Shown: positions 54,408-63,616 of the stretch, one piece after another | How the letters are laid out: each line of letters opens with the position of its first letter | How positions within the stretch are numbered: position 1 is the first letter of the stretch | NCBI RefSeq assembly: GCF_014646295.1 | Contig: NZ_BMNE01000012.1 | Location: 1 to 64,000, forward strand | Length of the DNA stretch: 64,000 nucleotides | Direction: 5' to 3' | From: Nocardia rhizosphaerihabitans | GTDB taxonomy: Bacteria > Actinomycetota > Actinomycetes > Mycobacteriales > Mycobacteriaceae | The notes under the pieces: model-generated | What the model was told of the DNA's origin: nothing | The model's input: only the letters and a program-made list of their open reading frames with translations | Databases searched by the model: none | Translations under genes and position numbers: made by a program

Positions 54408-56630
54408 ATGAGTACGTCGATCGATCCCGCGCTCGTCGCGCGACTCTCGGGTGAGTTCACCACGCTCGGCGCCCAGATGGGGCGGCTGGGCGGCGCGCTG
54501 GATGTGCTGCGCGCACAGTTGCAGGGGGAGGTGGGTCGGTCCGCCGTCGATCCGCAGGCTGCCGCTGGTGCTTCGGCTGCTTCCTCGGGTCAGAGTGGCG
54601 CGGCCGCTGGGGGTGGGGCGCCTGTGGATATGACCGATGCAGGTGCGTCCGGTGGTGTCCCGACTGGTGGGTCGCCGGCGCCTGGTGGTGTGTCCGCGTG
54701 GGGTGTGCCAGTCCGAGGGGAAATGCCGGTTGGTGGTCCGTCGGGGGGAGTGCCTTTCGGTGGTGCGCCGGTTCCTGGGGGAACTCGTGTTGGCGGCGCG
54801 CCGGTTCCGGGTGGGGTGCCTGTTGGTGGCGCGCCGATCCCTGCGGGGTGGGCGCCGGGGTATGGGGCTGCTACGCAAATGGCTGCGGCACAGTCTGTTC
54901 CGCCGCCTGCGGCGGGGTATGGGGGTTGGGCCGGGGCTCCTGGGTATGGCCCGGGGGGTCGGGTGGCTGGGGTGGGGCAGCGGGGGACCGGGTGGGTTGC
55001 GCCGCCGGTGCGGGGGCCTCGGACGCCGTGGTGGCAGCGGGAAGGGGTGATCTCGCGGGTGCTGGCGGTGGCCGGGGTCGGGGTGACGCTGATCGGTGTG
55101 CTGATGCTGTTGGTGCTGGCTGCGCAGGCTGGGTTCTTCGGACCGGTGGCGAGAGTTGTTGCCGGTGGGGTTCTTTCGGCTGGGCTGGTCGGTGCGGGGT
55201 GGCGAGTGTTCGGTCGTCCGGGTGGACGCGTCGGTGGCATCGCATTGGTGGCCACGGGTATTGCTGGTGCGTATCTGGATGTTGTTGCGGTGACCGGGTA
55301 TTACCGCTGGGTGGCGCCCGGGGTAGGGCTCGCGGTGGCGCTGGTGGTCGCGTTGGTCGGTGTCGGGATCGCGATGCGGTGGCAGTCGCAACCGTTGGCG
55401 GTGGGGGTTGTGCTCGGGGCGGCGGTGTTGTCGCCCGCGTTGACGACCGAGCTGATGCTGCTGGGGTTCCTTGTGGTCTTGCAGGCTGCGGGTGTGCCCG
55501 TGCAGATGCGCAAGGAGTGGCCGGTTCTGCACGTGGCGCGCACGTTGCCTGTGGTGCTCGCCGCGTCGAGCGTGATCGCGATCGGTGGCCTCTCGGCGGC
55601 CATCTCCGATGAGGAGGTGGAGCAGCGTGGTGGATTGCTGGTCGCGGCGGTCGCGTGTGCCGTGGTCGGGCTGGTCGGGGCGGTGCTCGTGGTGCGCCGC
55701 AGGGCTGGTGACATCACCGCGAGCATCACCATCGCCCTCACCGCACTGCCGGTTCTCGCCGCGGCGATGCTGTTCGATCGGGTGGTGACGGCGTCGATCA
55801 CCGGCGCGCTGGCGGCGGTGCTGCTCGGTCTGGCCGCGACGACGCTCGTTCCCGGCCTGGCGGATCGGCTCGGGATTCCCCGGCACACCGCGCTGGTGTC
55901 GGCGCTGACCGGTGCCGTTTCCCTCTTGCTGACCTGCGTCAGCGCTACCGGAAGCGAACCGCACCTCCTGCCGACGGCGCTGTTCGCGGTGGCCTTGGCA
56001 TTCCTCGCCGTGGCCGCGACGAGCCGCACCCGCGTGGGAGCCTACGTCGGCATCGGCTTCGCAGTGCTCGGCGGACTGGTGCTGCTGATAATCGCATCAC
56101 CGGAAACCCTTGCGCTGCACCGCCTCGCGGATTCGCGTCTCGACATCGCGACGGCTGCGGCGGCGGTACTGGGGCTCGGTGTCGCGGCGATGGTGGCGTG
56201 GACGGTGCCCCGGCTTCCCGGCTGGGCCGATCAGGCGCTCGTCACCGGTGTGTGGATCGCGGTGAGTGTCGTCGGCCTGTACTACGTGCTCGTCGCAGCG
56301 GTGTCGCTGGGCGTATCCCTTGGTGGGGCAGACGGATTCATCCTCGGGCACAGTCTCGCGACGATCGTGTGGATGGTCGCGGCTACGGCCTCGCTGTTCT
56401 ATGGGCTGCGCAGGTTGTCCCGGTCGCCGGCCGTCGCGAAGGTGTGCCTGGTGTCGGGTCTGCTCGTCGCCGCCGCCGCGCTGGCCAAACTCTTCCTGTT
56501 CGACCTGTCTACGCTGTCCGGTCTGGTCCGGGTCGCCGCATTCCTGGTCGTCGGAATCCTGTTGCTGCTAACCGGGACTCGCTACGCGCGAGCGTTCGCG
56601 GATTCGCGGCCTTCCGATCCTGCCCCTTAG
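54408..56630 (+). CDS. DUF2339 large polytopic membrane protein (740 aa)
   Basis: The N-terminus has a short coiled-coil (LARLSGEFTTLGAQMGRLGG-like, residues 8-40), then about 170 residues of Gly/Pro/Val-rich repeats such as GGAPVPGG and GGAPIPAG. From about residue 215 onward there are 15-18 TM helices (for example VLAVAGVGVTLIGVLMLLVL). The pattern matches DUF2339, large membrane proteins of unknown function. The region 54590-55700 uses many more GGT/GGG and G/T-ending codons than neighbouring genes. Confidence 0.75.
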   Translation: MSTSIDPALVARLSGEFTTLGAQMGRLGGALDVLRAQLQGEVGRSAVDPQAAAGASAASSGQSGAAAGGGAPVDMTDAGASGGVPTGGSPAPGGVSAWGVPVRGEMPVGGPSGGVPFGGAPVPGGTRVGGAPVPGGVPVGGAPIPAGWAPGYGAATQMAAAQSVPPPAAGYGGWAGAPGYGPGGRVAGVGQRGTGWVAPPVRGPRTPWWQREGVISRVLAVAGVGVTLIGVLMLLVLAAQAGFFGPVARVVAGGVLSAGLVGAGWRVFGRPGGRVGGIALVATGIAGAYLDVVAVTGYYRWVAPGVGLAVALVVALVGVGIAMRWQSQPLAVGVVLGAAVLSPALTTELMLLGFLVVLQAAGVPVQMRKEWPVLHVARTLPVVLAASSVIAIGGLSAAISDEEVEQRGGLLVAAVACAVVGLVGAVLVVRRRAGDITASITIALTALPVLAAAMLFDRVVTASITGALAAVLLGLAATTLVPGLADRLGIPRHTALVSALTGAVSLLLTCVSATGSEPHLLPTALFAVALAFLAVAATSRTRVGAYVGIGFAVLGGLVLLIIASPETLALHRLADSRLDIATAAAAVLGLGVAAMVAWTVPRLPGWADQALVTGVWIAVSVVGLYYVLVAAVSLGVSLGGADGFILGHSLATIVWMVAATASLFYGLRRLSRSPAVAKVCLVSGLLVAAAALAKLFLFDLSTLSGLVRVAAFLVVGILLLLTGTRYARAFADSRPSDPAP

Positions 56631-56791
56631 GTCCGCCTCGCAGTTGCGGACTTCCGGGTGGATCGTTACGGTGACCGCAATCCGATCGGCGCTCTCCAGA
56701 AATATGTCGCAGTGTGGGAGCCCCGCCTCGTTCGTCGAGGCGTGGAGTGGGCGGCTTGATGACACACGCCCATATCCACTGGAGGATTTCC

Positions 56792-57640
56792 ATGCACATC
56801 GGTCTCGGACTTCCCATCGCCGACCCCATCGCGCTGCCCGAGTGGGCCCGTCGCGCCGACTCCGCCGGGTTCTCGACACTCGGCCTGCTCGACCGCATGG
56901 TCTACGACAACCCCGAACCACTGGTCACCCTGGCCATGCTCGCCGGGGTGACCGACCACATCCACTTGCAGACCGAGGTACTGATCGCACCCCTGCGTGA
57001 CCCGGCGCTGCTTGCCAAGCAGGCCGCTACCCTGGACCGCCTCTCCGGCGGACGCTTCGCGCTCGGCCTCGGTGTCGGCGGTCGCGACGACGACCACGAA
57101 GCCACCGGCACCGATCTCCGCACTCGCGGCCGCCGCCTCGACGAACAGCTCGCCATCATGCGCCGCCTCTGGTCCGGCGAGCCGTTCAGCCAGACCTGCG
57201 GCGCCATCGGCCCGGCACCCACCGCACCCGACGGCCCCGACCTGCTCTTCGGCGGCTTCCAACCCGCCGCCATCGACCGTGTCGGCCGCTGGGGCGGCGG
57301 CTTCCTCGCCGCCGCCGCACCCACCTGGGCAGGCGGCCTCTTCGACCTCGCCCGACGCTCCTGGACCGACCACAACCGCTCCGGCGCACCGCGCATCGTC
57401 GCCCAGCTCAACGCCGTCCTCGGCGCCCAACCCCTGATCGACCACGCCCGCACCGCCATCCTCGACTACTACGAGTTCAGCGGCCGCGCCGACTACATGG
57501 CCGCCGGTCTGCTCACCACCCCGGACCAGATCCGTTCCGCCATCAAGCAATTCGAAGACCTCGGCGCCGACGAGACAATCCTGTACTGCTACGGCACCGA
57601 CCCCGACCAGGTCGATCGCATCGCCGACACCGTGCTCTGA
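56792..57640 (+). CDS. LLM-class F420-dependent oxidoreductase (282 aa)
   Basis: HIGLGLPIADPIALPEWARR, TLGLLDRMVYDNPEPLVTLA, LLAKQAATLDRLSGGRFALG and LGVGGRDDDHEATGTD are the landmark blocks of luciferase-like F420/FMN enzymes. A C-terminal DYMAAGLLTTPDQIRSAIKQ segment closes the barrel. GGAGG lies 8 nt before ATG 56792; the frame also opens upstream at 56756. It is distinct from the LLM protein at 2420. Substrate unknown. Confidence 0.85.
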   Translation: MHIGLGLPIADPIALPEWARRADSAGFSTLGLLDRMVYDNPEPLVTLAMLAGVTDHIHLQTEVLIAPLRDPALLAKQAATLDRLSGGRFALGLGVGGRDDDHEATGTDLRTRGRRLDEQLAIMRRLWSGEPFSQTCGAIGPAPTAPDGPDLLFGGFQPAAIDRVGRWGGGFLAAAAPTWAGGLFDLARRSWTDHNRSGAPRIVAQLNAVLGAQPLIDHARTAILDYYEFSGRADYMAAGLLTTPDQIRSAIKQFEDLGADETILYCYGTDPDQVDRIADTVL

Positions 57641-57647
57641 ACGCAGA

Positions 57648-57689
57648 ACGACGAAACCCACGGCGGAATCTCGCCGTGGGTTTCGTCGT
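57648..57689. terminator. bidirectional intrinsic terminator
   Basis: An 18-bp perfect stem (57648-57665 with 57672-57689, arm ACGACGAAACCCACGGCG) lies between the convergent LLM and mmpL3 genes. Confidence 0.85.
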
Positions 57690-57706
57690 GTTCGGGTCCG
57701 CTGCCG

Positions 57707-60700
57707 TCAGTCGCTGTCGTCCTCGCGGCGACGCAGCAGCTCGTTCACACTGACCGTGCGACCCTCGCCGCCGTGCTGGTGACGCCCCTCGTCGGCTGCT
57801 GACCCGCGACGCGAAGAGCGCAGCTGCGCCATCCAGTTCTCGATCTCGTTGCGGCTGTCCGCCTGCGGCTCGTCGGATTCCGGTGCGGGAGAGCCATTGT
57901 TGTTCGGCGCCGAGGTGGGCCCGGTCGGCTCGCCCTGGCTCGGGGCGGGCACGGCCGTGAAACCGGCGGGAGCCTGCCACTGACCGGGTGCATCCGCAGA
58001 GTTGCCCTGCGGCTCGACGGTTCCGGCCTGCCACGATGCGGGAGCGGCGGCAGGGTTGTCCTGCGTGGCGGCGGGTGCGGGCTGCCACGATGCGGGAGTG
58101 CCCGCAGGGTTGTCCTGTGCGGCAGCGGGTTCGGGCCGCCACGATGCGGAAGCGTCCGCAGGGTAGTCCTGCGCGGCGTCCGGCTCGGGCTGCCACGATG
58201 TGGAAGTGGCGGCAGGGCTGTCCTGCGTGGCGGGTTCGGCCCACGAGGCGGGGGTGGCCACCGGGTTGTCCTGTGCGGCAGCGGTTTCGGCCTGCCACGA
58301 TGCGGGAGCGGCGGCAGGGCGGTCCTGCGTGGTGTCCGGCTCGGGCTGCCACGATGTGGAAGTGGCGGCAGGGCTGTCCTGCGTGGCGGGTTCGGCCCAC
58401 GAGGCGGGGGTAGCCGCCGGGTTGACCTGTGGGTCAGCGGATTCGGGCCGCCACGATGCAGGAGTATCCGCAGGGTCATCCTGCTCGGTGGCGGGTTCGG
58501 GCTGCCACGGTGCGGGAGTGGCCTCGCCGGGTGTGACGGCGGTGAACCCGGGCGGGGCGACCTGCGGGCGCACCACTTCGGGCTGCGCCGAATCCGGGTT
58601 CGGCGCGGGAGTCACCGGGGAGAACCGCTGTCCACCATCGGTCTCGGGAGCGCGGGAACCACTCGGCGCGGCGGGCTCGGCCGGGCTCCATGGAGACCTC
58701 GGCTGCGGCTCGACGGGCACCGAAGTGCCGAAAACGCCACGCGTGGAGGGCTCGTCCGCGGATTGCGGCGCGTCGGCCACAGGGCGCGCGGCATCGGCCA
58801 CGGGACGCGGTGCGTTCGGCGCGGGACGCTGTGCGTCGGCCACGGGACGCGGTGCGTTCGGCGCGGGACGCTGTGCGTCAGCCACGGGGCGAGGTGCATT
58901 CGGTGCAGGACGCTGTGCGTCGGGAGCCGAACGCTGCGAGTCGGGCGCGGGACGCTGTGCGTCGGGCGCGGGACGCACGACGCCGTTGTTCGCGGGCGAC
59001 TCGGCGCGATGCGCTCCCGGCGCGACCGAGAGATCGGTCGGCGGCGCAAAGCCGCGCGACTCCGGTTCGGTGCCGCGCGATTCCGGCTCCGGCGCGGACT
59101 GCTCGGTCGCGTCGGAGCCCGGCGCGGGTTCGTACCCGGTCAGCGGGGTGAACCCACTGAACGTGCCACCGGCGGGCGGCTCGACCGGACGCGGCGTCGG
59201 CGTGACCATGCTCGGCGGCGGGTTGACGATATTCGGCCGGGACGGTGGAGCGACCCGCGGCGGCGTGTTGACGATGCTCGGCGCAGGCGGCGGCACGACA
59301 CCGGGCGGCGGCGTGTTCACCATGCTCGGCCGTGCCGGATTGACGATGCTCGGCCGCGAGTCGGAATCCTCTGCGGGCGTACCGAACTCGGGCGCCTCGG
59401 ACGGCGTCGACACCCGCGGCGCCGACGTGTCGCCCCCGCGCGCAGGCGGCGTGTAACCCGCAGGCGGCTGCACCCGCTGCGACCCGCGCGGTGCGGATTC
59501 GCGCGCGCTCCTACCGGGCACGTCGACGCCGGGGACACGCCCGTCACCGATGACGCCGGGCGTGTCAGCGCTGGAAGCGTCGTGACCACCGATGACGCCG
59601 GACTCATTGATGCTGGAACCCGCAGCACCACTGGTGCTTTCGGGTGCGAGCCGGAAACGCCCCTGCGAACCCATCCCGGCGTCGCCCGAAGCACCACGGC
59701 CGGAGAAGTCCTGCGGACCCGCGCTGGTGCCGGCGTCGCCTGGCGCACCGAGACTGGAGCGCCCCTGCGTGCCGGGTTCGGCGTCTCCCACCGTGCCGAA
59801 ACCGGTGCGGTCGTGTGAGACGGTGCCGGCGTCGCCGGACGTGCCGAAACTGGAGCGCCCCTGTGTGATGGGGTCGGCGTCACCGGGCGTGCTGAGGCTG
59901 GAGCGCCCCGGTGCGCTGGTACCGGAGTCGCCCGGTGCGCCGAAACCCGAGCGGTCCTGTGCGCCGGTGCCGGGGTCGCCCGCCGTGCCGAAGCCGGAGC
60001 TACCCGGGGTGTTGTGGCCGGAGTTCCTGGGCGTGCTGATGCCGGAGAGGTTCGGCGTGCCGGGGGCAGGGTCGCTCTGCGTGCCGAAGCTGGGGTTCCT
60101 GGGCGTGCTGATGCCGGAGAGGTTCGGCGTACCGGGGCCAGGTTCGCCCTGCGTGGCGAAGCCGGGCGCGTTGGCGCCTGGGGAATCGAGGCCCGAGGTG
60201 CCAGGCGTACCGGAGCGGAGATCGCTGCGCGGCGTCGGCTGTCCGTTGTCGGGACCCGACGTCGAATCGCTGTGTCCCTGATCGGTCTTCGGGGCTTCGG
60301 CACCCGGCTTGACGATCGGCAGGACCTGGGTCGGCTCGCCGCCGGTGTTCAAGGACAGCTCTGCCGAAGGGGTCTCCGGCTGAGTGGTGGACGAATCAGC
60401 CTGTCCCTGATCGGACTTGGGGGCCTCCGCGCCCGGCTTCACCACGGGGAGCACTCGGGTCGGCTCGCCCGAGGACAACATCGGCGCGCGGGGACGGGTC
60501 GGATCCGGCGACATCTGTGGCCGCGGCCGGGCAGGCTCGGCGGGGTCGGTGTGCTCGGTGATCTTGTCCAGGTGCGCGGTCGGGGCCTCGGCCTCGATCT
60601 CGGCGACGGTGCGCGGGCGGCGCGGGGTCTTGGCCAGCTTGCTGTCGGGGACGGCCGTCAGCTGCATGGTCGGCGGATCGGTGATCGGGGTGGTCTTCAC

Positions 60701-62893
60701 CAGGTCGACTACGGCGCCCTTCTGCGGGCGCTCGTCGTCGAGGATGGGCTCGCCGAGGCCGATCTTCTCCTGGATGCGCTTCATCCACTTCGGCGCCCAC
60801 CAGCAGTCGTCGCCGAGCAGCTTCATGATCGCGGGCACCAGCAGCATGCGCAGCACGGTGGCGTCGATGAACAGCGCCGCGATCATGCCGTAGGCGATGT
60901 ACTGCATCATCACCATGTCGGAGAACGCGAACGCACCGGTCACGACCAGCAGAATCAAGGCGGCGGCGGTGATGATCCGCCCGGTCTGCGCGGTGCCGAT
61001 CCGCACGGCTTCGGTGGTCGACGCACCCTGGGCGCGTGCCTCCACCATGCGGGAGACCAGGAAGACCTCGTAGTCGGTCGACAAGCCGTAGATGATCGCG
61101 ATGATCAGCATCAGGACCGGCGCACTGATCGATTGTGGGGTGAAGTTCAGCAGCCCGGAACCATTGCCGTCGATGAAGATCCAGGTCAGGATGCCCAGCG
61201 TCGAGCCGAGTCCGAGCGCGCTCATCAGCGCCGCCTTGATCGGCAGCACCAGCGAGCCGAAGGTGAGGAACATCAGCACGAAGGTGCTGAGCAGGACGAT
61301 CAAGATCATCCACGGCATCAGTTCGAGCAGCGTGTCGATACTGTCGGCCATGAGCGCGGGCTGGCCGGTGACGTACATCGTGACGCCGTCGGGTATTTCG
61401 ATCGAGCGCAGATAGTCGATGGTCGGCTCGGCGTTGCCGGTGGGATCGACCAGGGTCGCCGAGGTGCGGAACACCTCGGGGTCGGTCGGCGACTTGACCG
61501 GCACTTCGAACGGGCCGACCAGCCCGGGAGCCTGGTTGGCTTCCTTCCAGACCTTGCCGATCGCCGTGGTGTTGTCCGAGACGAAGACCAGCTGGATCGG
61601 GTCGGTCTTCTTCTGCGGGAAGACCTCGTAGAAGTGCTCGAGCGAGGCACGGGTCGCATTGTCCGGCGGCAGGTACTTCTCGTTGATGCCGCCGAAGGAC
61701 AGATTCTTGACCGGGATGATCAGCAACAGCAGGCCGACCGTCACCGGGATCGCGATCTTGAGCGGGTGCTTCATCACCCAGCGGGTGAGGTTGCCCCAGA
61801 AACCGTTCTCGATCTGCTCGGCGGTCTTGTTCTTGCGGAAACGCTTGAGACCGAGCATGTCGACGCGCGGTCCGAGCACGGCCAGCATGGCGGGCAGAAT
61901 CGTCACCGCGGTCAGCGCGGCGAGGGAGACGGTCGCGATGGTGCCGTAGGCGACCGAACGCAGGAAGCCCTGCGGGAACAGCAGGACGCCGCCGAGGCTG
62001 GCGATGATCATCGTCGCGGAGAAGACGACCGTTCGCCCGGCCGTCACCACTGATCGCCGGACGGCGGCCTTGGTGTCGTACCCCTCGGCCAGTTCCTCGC
62101 GGAACCGGCTGACTATGAACAGGCCGTAGTCGATCGCGAGGCCGAGACCGATCATCGAGACGACGCCGGTGACGAACGAGTTGACCTCGGTGAAGTTGGT
62201 CAGCGTCATGACGATGCCGGTGGCGCCGATGATCGTCAGACCACCGATGACCAGCGGCAGCGCGGCCGCGATGATGCCACCGAAGATGAAGAACAGCAGG
62301 ATCGCCACCGCGGGCAGCGCCAGTACTTCCATCCGCTTGGTGTCGTGCGCGATGGTGTCGTTGAGCGTGACCGCGAGCGGCTGCAGGCCCGAGACCTCCA
62401 CATCGACGCCGGGAATGTAGAAGACGTCCGCCACGGCCCGGTAGTTGGCCATGATGGTGGTGTCGTCGTCACCGACGATGGCGATGGAGGCGAACGCGTG
62501 CTTCTTGTCCTTGGATCCGAACGCCGACGGCACCGCGGGGGCGTCGCCCACCTTCCAATAGGTGCCGTTGATCTTGCTGACCTGATCAGGATGGTCGGCG
62601 ACGACCGCGGTCAGATTGTCGACGATCTTCCGGCTGAACTCCGGGTCATCGATCGTCGTGTCCGCGGGAGCGTTGTACATGACGATCACGTCGGCCATGT
62701 GGTCGCGCCCGAACGAGCTGTCGGCGAGCTCCGCGCCCTGCACAGACTCCGAGCCGGGGTCGAACCAGCCGCTCTGGGTCAGGCGATCGCCGAGCCCCGT
62801 GCCGTAGGCGCCCAGCGCCAGCAACGCAGCACCGACAACACCGATGACGGCGAAGCGGAACCGATAGACCAGATCGCCCCAGCGGGTGAACAC
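57707..62893 (-). CDS. mmpL3: MmpL3-type RND transporter with very long repetitive C-terminal tail (1728 aa)
   Basis: The first 770 residues are an MMPL/RND transporter. WGDLVYRFRFAVIGVVGAAL begins TM1. The proton-relay Asp-Tyr pairs are in LGLAIDYGLFIVSRFRE and IYGLSTDYEVFLVSRM, and two periplasmic domains are present. MmpL3 moves trehalose monomycolate across the inner membrane. Synteny with trmB and a NYN gene supports the assignment. M. tuberculosis MmpL3 is 944 residues; here the cytoplasmic tail alone is about 950, low-complexity, with at least three tandem-repeat arrays. It ends in a conserved-looking VSVNELLRRREDDSD. Confidence 0.9.
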   Translation of the reverse strand: MFTRWGDLVYRFRFAVIGVVGAALLALGAYGTGLGDRLTQSGWFDPGSESVQGAELADSSFGRDHMADVIVMYNAPADTTIDDPEFSRKIVDNLTAVVADHPDQVSKINGTYWKVGDAPAVPSAFGSKDKKHAFASIAIVGDDDTTIMANYRAVADVFYIPGVDVEVSGLQPLAVTLNDTIAHDTKRMEVLALPAVAILLFFIFGGIIAAALPLVIGGLTIIGATGIVMTLTNFTEVNSFVTGVVSMIGLGLAIDYGLFIVSRFREELAEGYDTKAAVRRSVVTAGRTVVFSATMIIASLGGVLLFPQGFLRSVAYGTIATVSLAALTAVTILPAMLAVLGPRVDMLGLKRFRKNKTAEQIENGFWGNLTRWVMKHPLKIAIPVTVGLLLLIIPVKNLSFGGINEKYLPPDNATRASLEHFYEVFPQKKTDPIQLVFVSDNTTAIGKVWKEANQAPGLVGPFEVPVKSPTDPEVFRTSATLVDPTGNAEPTIDYLRSIEIPDGVTMYVTGQPALMADSIDTLLELMPWMILIVLLSTFVLMFLTFGSLVLPIKAALMSALGLGSTLGILTWIFIDGNGSGLLNFTPQSISAPVLMLIIAIIYGLSTDYEVFLVSRMVEARAQGASTTEAVRIGTAQTGRIITAAALILLVVTGAFAFSDMVMMQYIAYGMIAALFIDATVLRMLLVPAIMKLLGDDCWWAPKWMKRIQEKIGLGEPILDDERPQKGAVVDLVKTTPITDPPTMQLTAVPDSKLAKTPRRPRTVAEIEAEAPTAHLDKITEHTDPAEPARPRPQMSPDPTRPRAPMLSSGEPTRVLPVVKPGAEAPKSDQGQADSSTTQPETPSAELSLNTGGEPTQVLPIVKPGAEAPKTDQGHSDSTSGPDNGQPTPRSDLRSGTPGTSGLDSPGANAPGFATQGEPGPGTPNLSGISTPRNPSFGTQSDPAPGTPNLSGISTPRNSGHNTPGSSGFGTAGDPGTGAQDRSGFGAPGDSGTSAPGRSSLSTPGDADPITQGRSSFGTSGDAGTVSHDRTGFGTVGDAEPGTQGRSSLGAPGDAGTSAGPQDFSGRGASGDAGMGSQGRFRLAPESTSGAAGSSINESGVIGGHDASSADTPGVIGDGRVPGVDVPGRSARESAPRGSQRVQPPAGYTPPARGGDTSAPRVSTPSEAPEFGTPAEDSDSRPSIVNPARPSMVNTPPPGVVPPPAPSIVNTPPRVAPPSRPNIVNPPPSMVTPTPRPVEPPAGGTFSGFTPLTGYEPAPGSDATEQSAPEPESRGTEPESRGFAPPTDLSVAPGAHRAESPANNGVVRPAPDAQRPAPDSQRSAPDAQRPAPNAPRPVADAQRPAPNAPRPVADAQRPAPNAPRPVADAARPVADAPQSADEPSTRGVFGTSVPVEPQPRSPWSPAEPAAPSGSRAPETDGGQRFSPVTPAPNPDSAQPEVVRPQVAPPGFTAVTPGEATPAPWQPEPATEQDDPADTPASWRPESADPQVNPAATPASWAEPATQDSPAATSTSWQPEPDTTQDRPAAAPASWQAETAAAQDNPVATPASWAEPATQDSPAATSTSWQPEPDAAQDYPADASASWRPEPAAAQDNPAGTPASWQPAPAATQDNPAAAPASWQAGTVEPQGNSADAPGQWQAPAGFTAVPAPSQGEPTGPTSAPNNNGSPAPESDEPQADSRNEIENWMAQLRSSRRGSAADEGRHQHGGEGRTVSVNELLRRREDDSD
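57970..58515 (-). repeat. Trp-containing tandem repeats in the MmpL3 tail
   Basis: About ten imperfect units of roughly 17-20 residues of the type PASWQPEPAAAQDNPA, each with one Trp. Segments of about 77 bp ending near 58258 and 58423 are almost identical, offset by 156 bp (52 codons), pointing to recent duplication. Confidence 0.85.
58755..58985 (-). repeat. Ala/Pro/Arg heptad-like repeats in the MmpL3 tail
   Basis: Units DAQRPAPNAPRPVA (14 residues, 42 bp) occur three times almost unchanged, with degenerate half-units on both sides. Confidence 0.85.
59650..60200 (-). repeat. Gly/Ser/Thr-rich tandem repeats in the MmpL3 tail
   Basis: Two repeat types occur: PGTPNLSGISTPRN (twice, 60030-60150) and a roughly 19-residue unit of the form GRSSFGTSGDAG, repeated about seven times with variation. 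Confidence 0.8.
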
Positions 62894-63616
62894 TTAAGCG
62901 ACTCCTTGACCAGGGCGAGACGTGAGTAGTGCCGACAGCGGCCGGAAAGGCTGCAGCCAGGCACCCTCGTCGGGCAGCGATTCGAGGCTCACCCGCGGTA
63001 GCGGCTCCCGGAATACGCCCGGGATGTCCTCGAGGTCGACGAACTCGAGCGTATCGGAAGTCACCGCCCAACTCGCGTGCTCGCGGAATCCGAGGACCTG
63101 AGCTGGGACTCCCTTGGCGGCAATCGCTTCGAGCGGTTCGCGGAACGCCTGGCCGTCGGCCGAGGCGACCATGATGCCTGCCAGGCCGCCGTCGCGCTCG
63201 CGCATCGCGATGTGGGCGAGCATGTCGGCGTCGACGTCGGAGTCCTCGTCGATCTTCGGCTTGGCGAAGACCGCGAAACCTACGTTGCGTAACGCCTCGA
63301 CCCACGGCCGGACCACGTCGGCGGTGCCCGGCGCGATATTGGTGAAGACGGTGGCCTCGGGCTCGACGCGGCCCTTCGCGCCGACCGACAGTTCGGCCGT
63401 GCGCGCGAGCAGCCAGCGGCCGAGCGCGTCGAAGCGGGGGCGATAAGCGGCGGTGGGACGTCCACCGAGGATGGCGCCAAGTCCCATGTCGAGGTTCGGC
63501 GCGTCCCAGACGAGCAGGACGCGTCGGACATCGGGGCCGGAACTGCCCAGCGCCTCGCTGCCGGCTGCTCCCTGGGCGATATCCGGCATCTCGGTGGCGA
63601 TCTCACTCACGCTCAT
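62894..63616 (-). CDS. NYN-domain (PIN-like) protein (240 aa)
   Basis: RRVLLVWDAPNLDMGLGAIL holds the first acidic residue of a NYN/PIN-type nuclease fold. DSDVDADMLAHIAMRERDGG and GIMVASADGQAFREPLEAIA give the other acidic positions. Its start overlaps the trmB stop (ATGA) and its stop is immediately followed by the mmpL3 ATG, the same order as Rv0208c-Rv0207c-Rv0206c as I recall it. A predicted RNase whose substrate is unknown. ATG 63616 was chosen over 63634 for the overlap. Confidence 0.82.
   Translation of the reverse strand: MSVSEIATEMPDIAQGAAGSEALGSSGPDVRRVLLVWDAPNLDMGLGAILGGRPTAAYRPRFDALGRWLLARTAELSVGAKGRVEPEATVFTNIAPGTADVVRPWVEALRNVGFAVFAKPKIDEDSDVDADMLAHIAMRERDGGLAGIMVASADGQAFREPLEAIAAKGVPAQVLGFREHASWAVTSDTLEFVDLEDIPGVFREPLPRVSLESLPDEGAWLQPFRPLSALLTSRPGQGVA

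Noticed and set aside
54117..55964. 615-codon minus-strand ORF with Arg/Pro/Thr-rich protein
   Set aside because: It is the reverse of the Gly/Pro-repeat part of the DUF2339 gene, with no start signal or motif.
57970..58515. Regularly spaced repeats that could be taken for a CRISPR array
   Set aside because: The repeats are coding, imperfect, in frame with mmpL3 and without unique spacers or cas genes.
60014..62053. 679-codon plus-strand ORF opposite mmpL3
   Set aside because: It is antisense to a clear transporter gene. Its composition is dominated by Arg, Gly, His and Asp, with no family motif.
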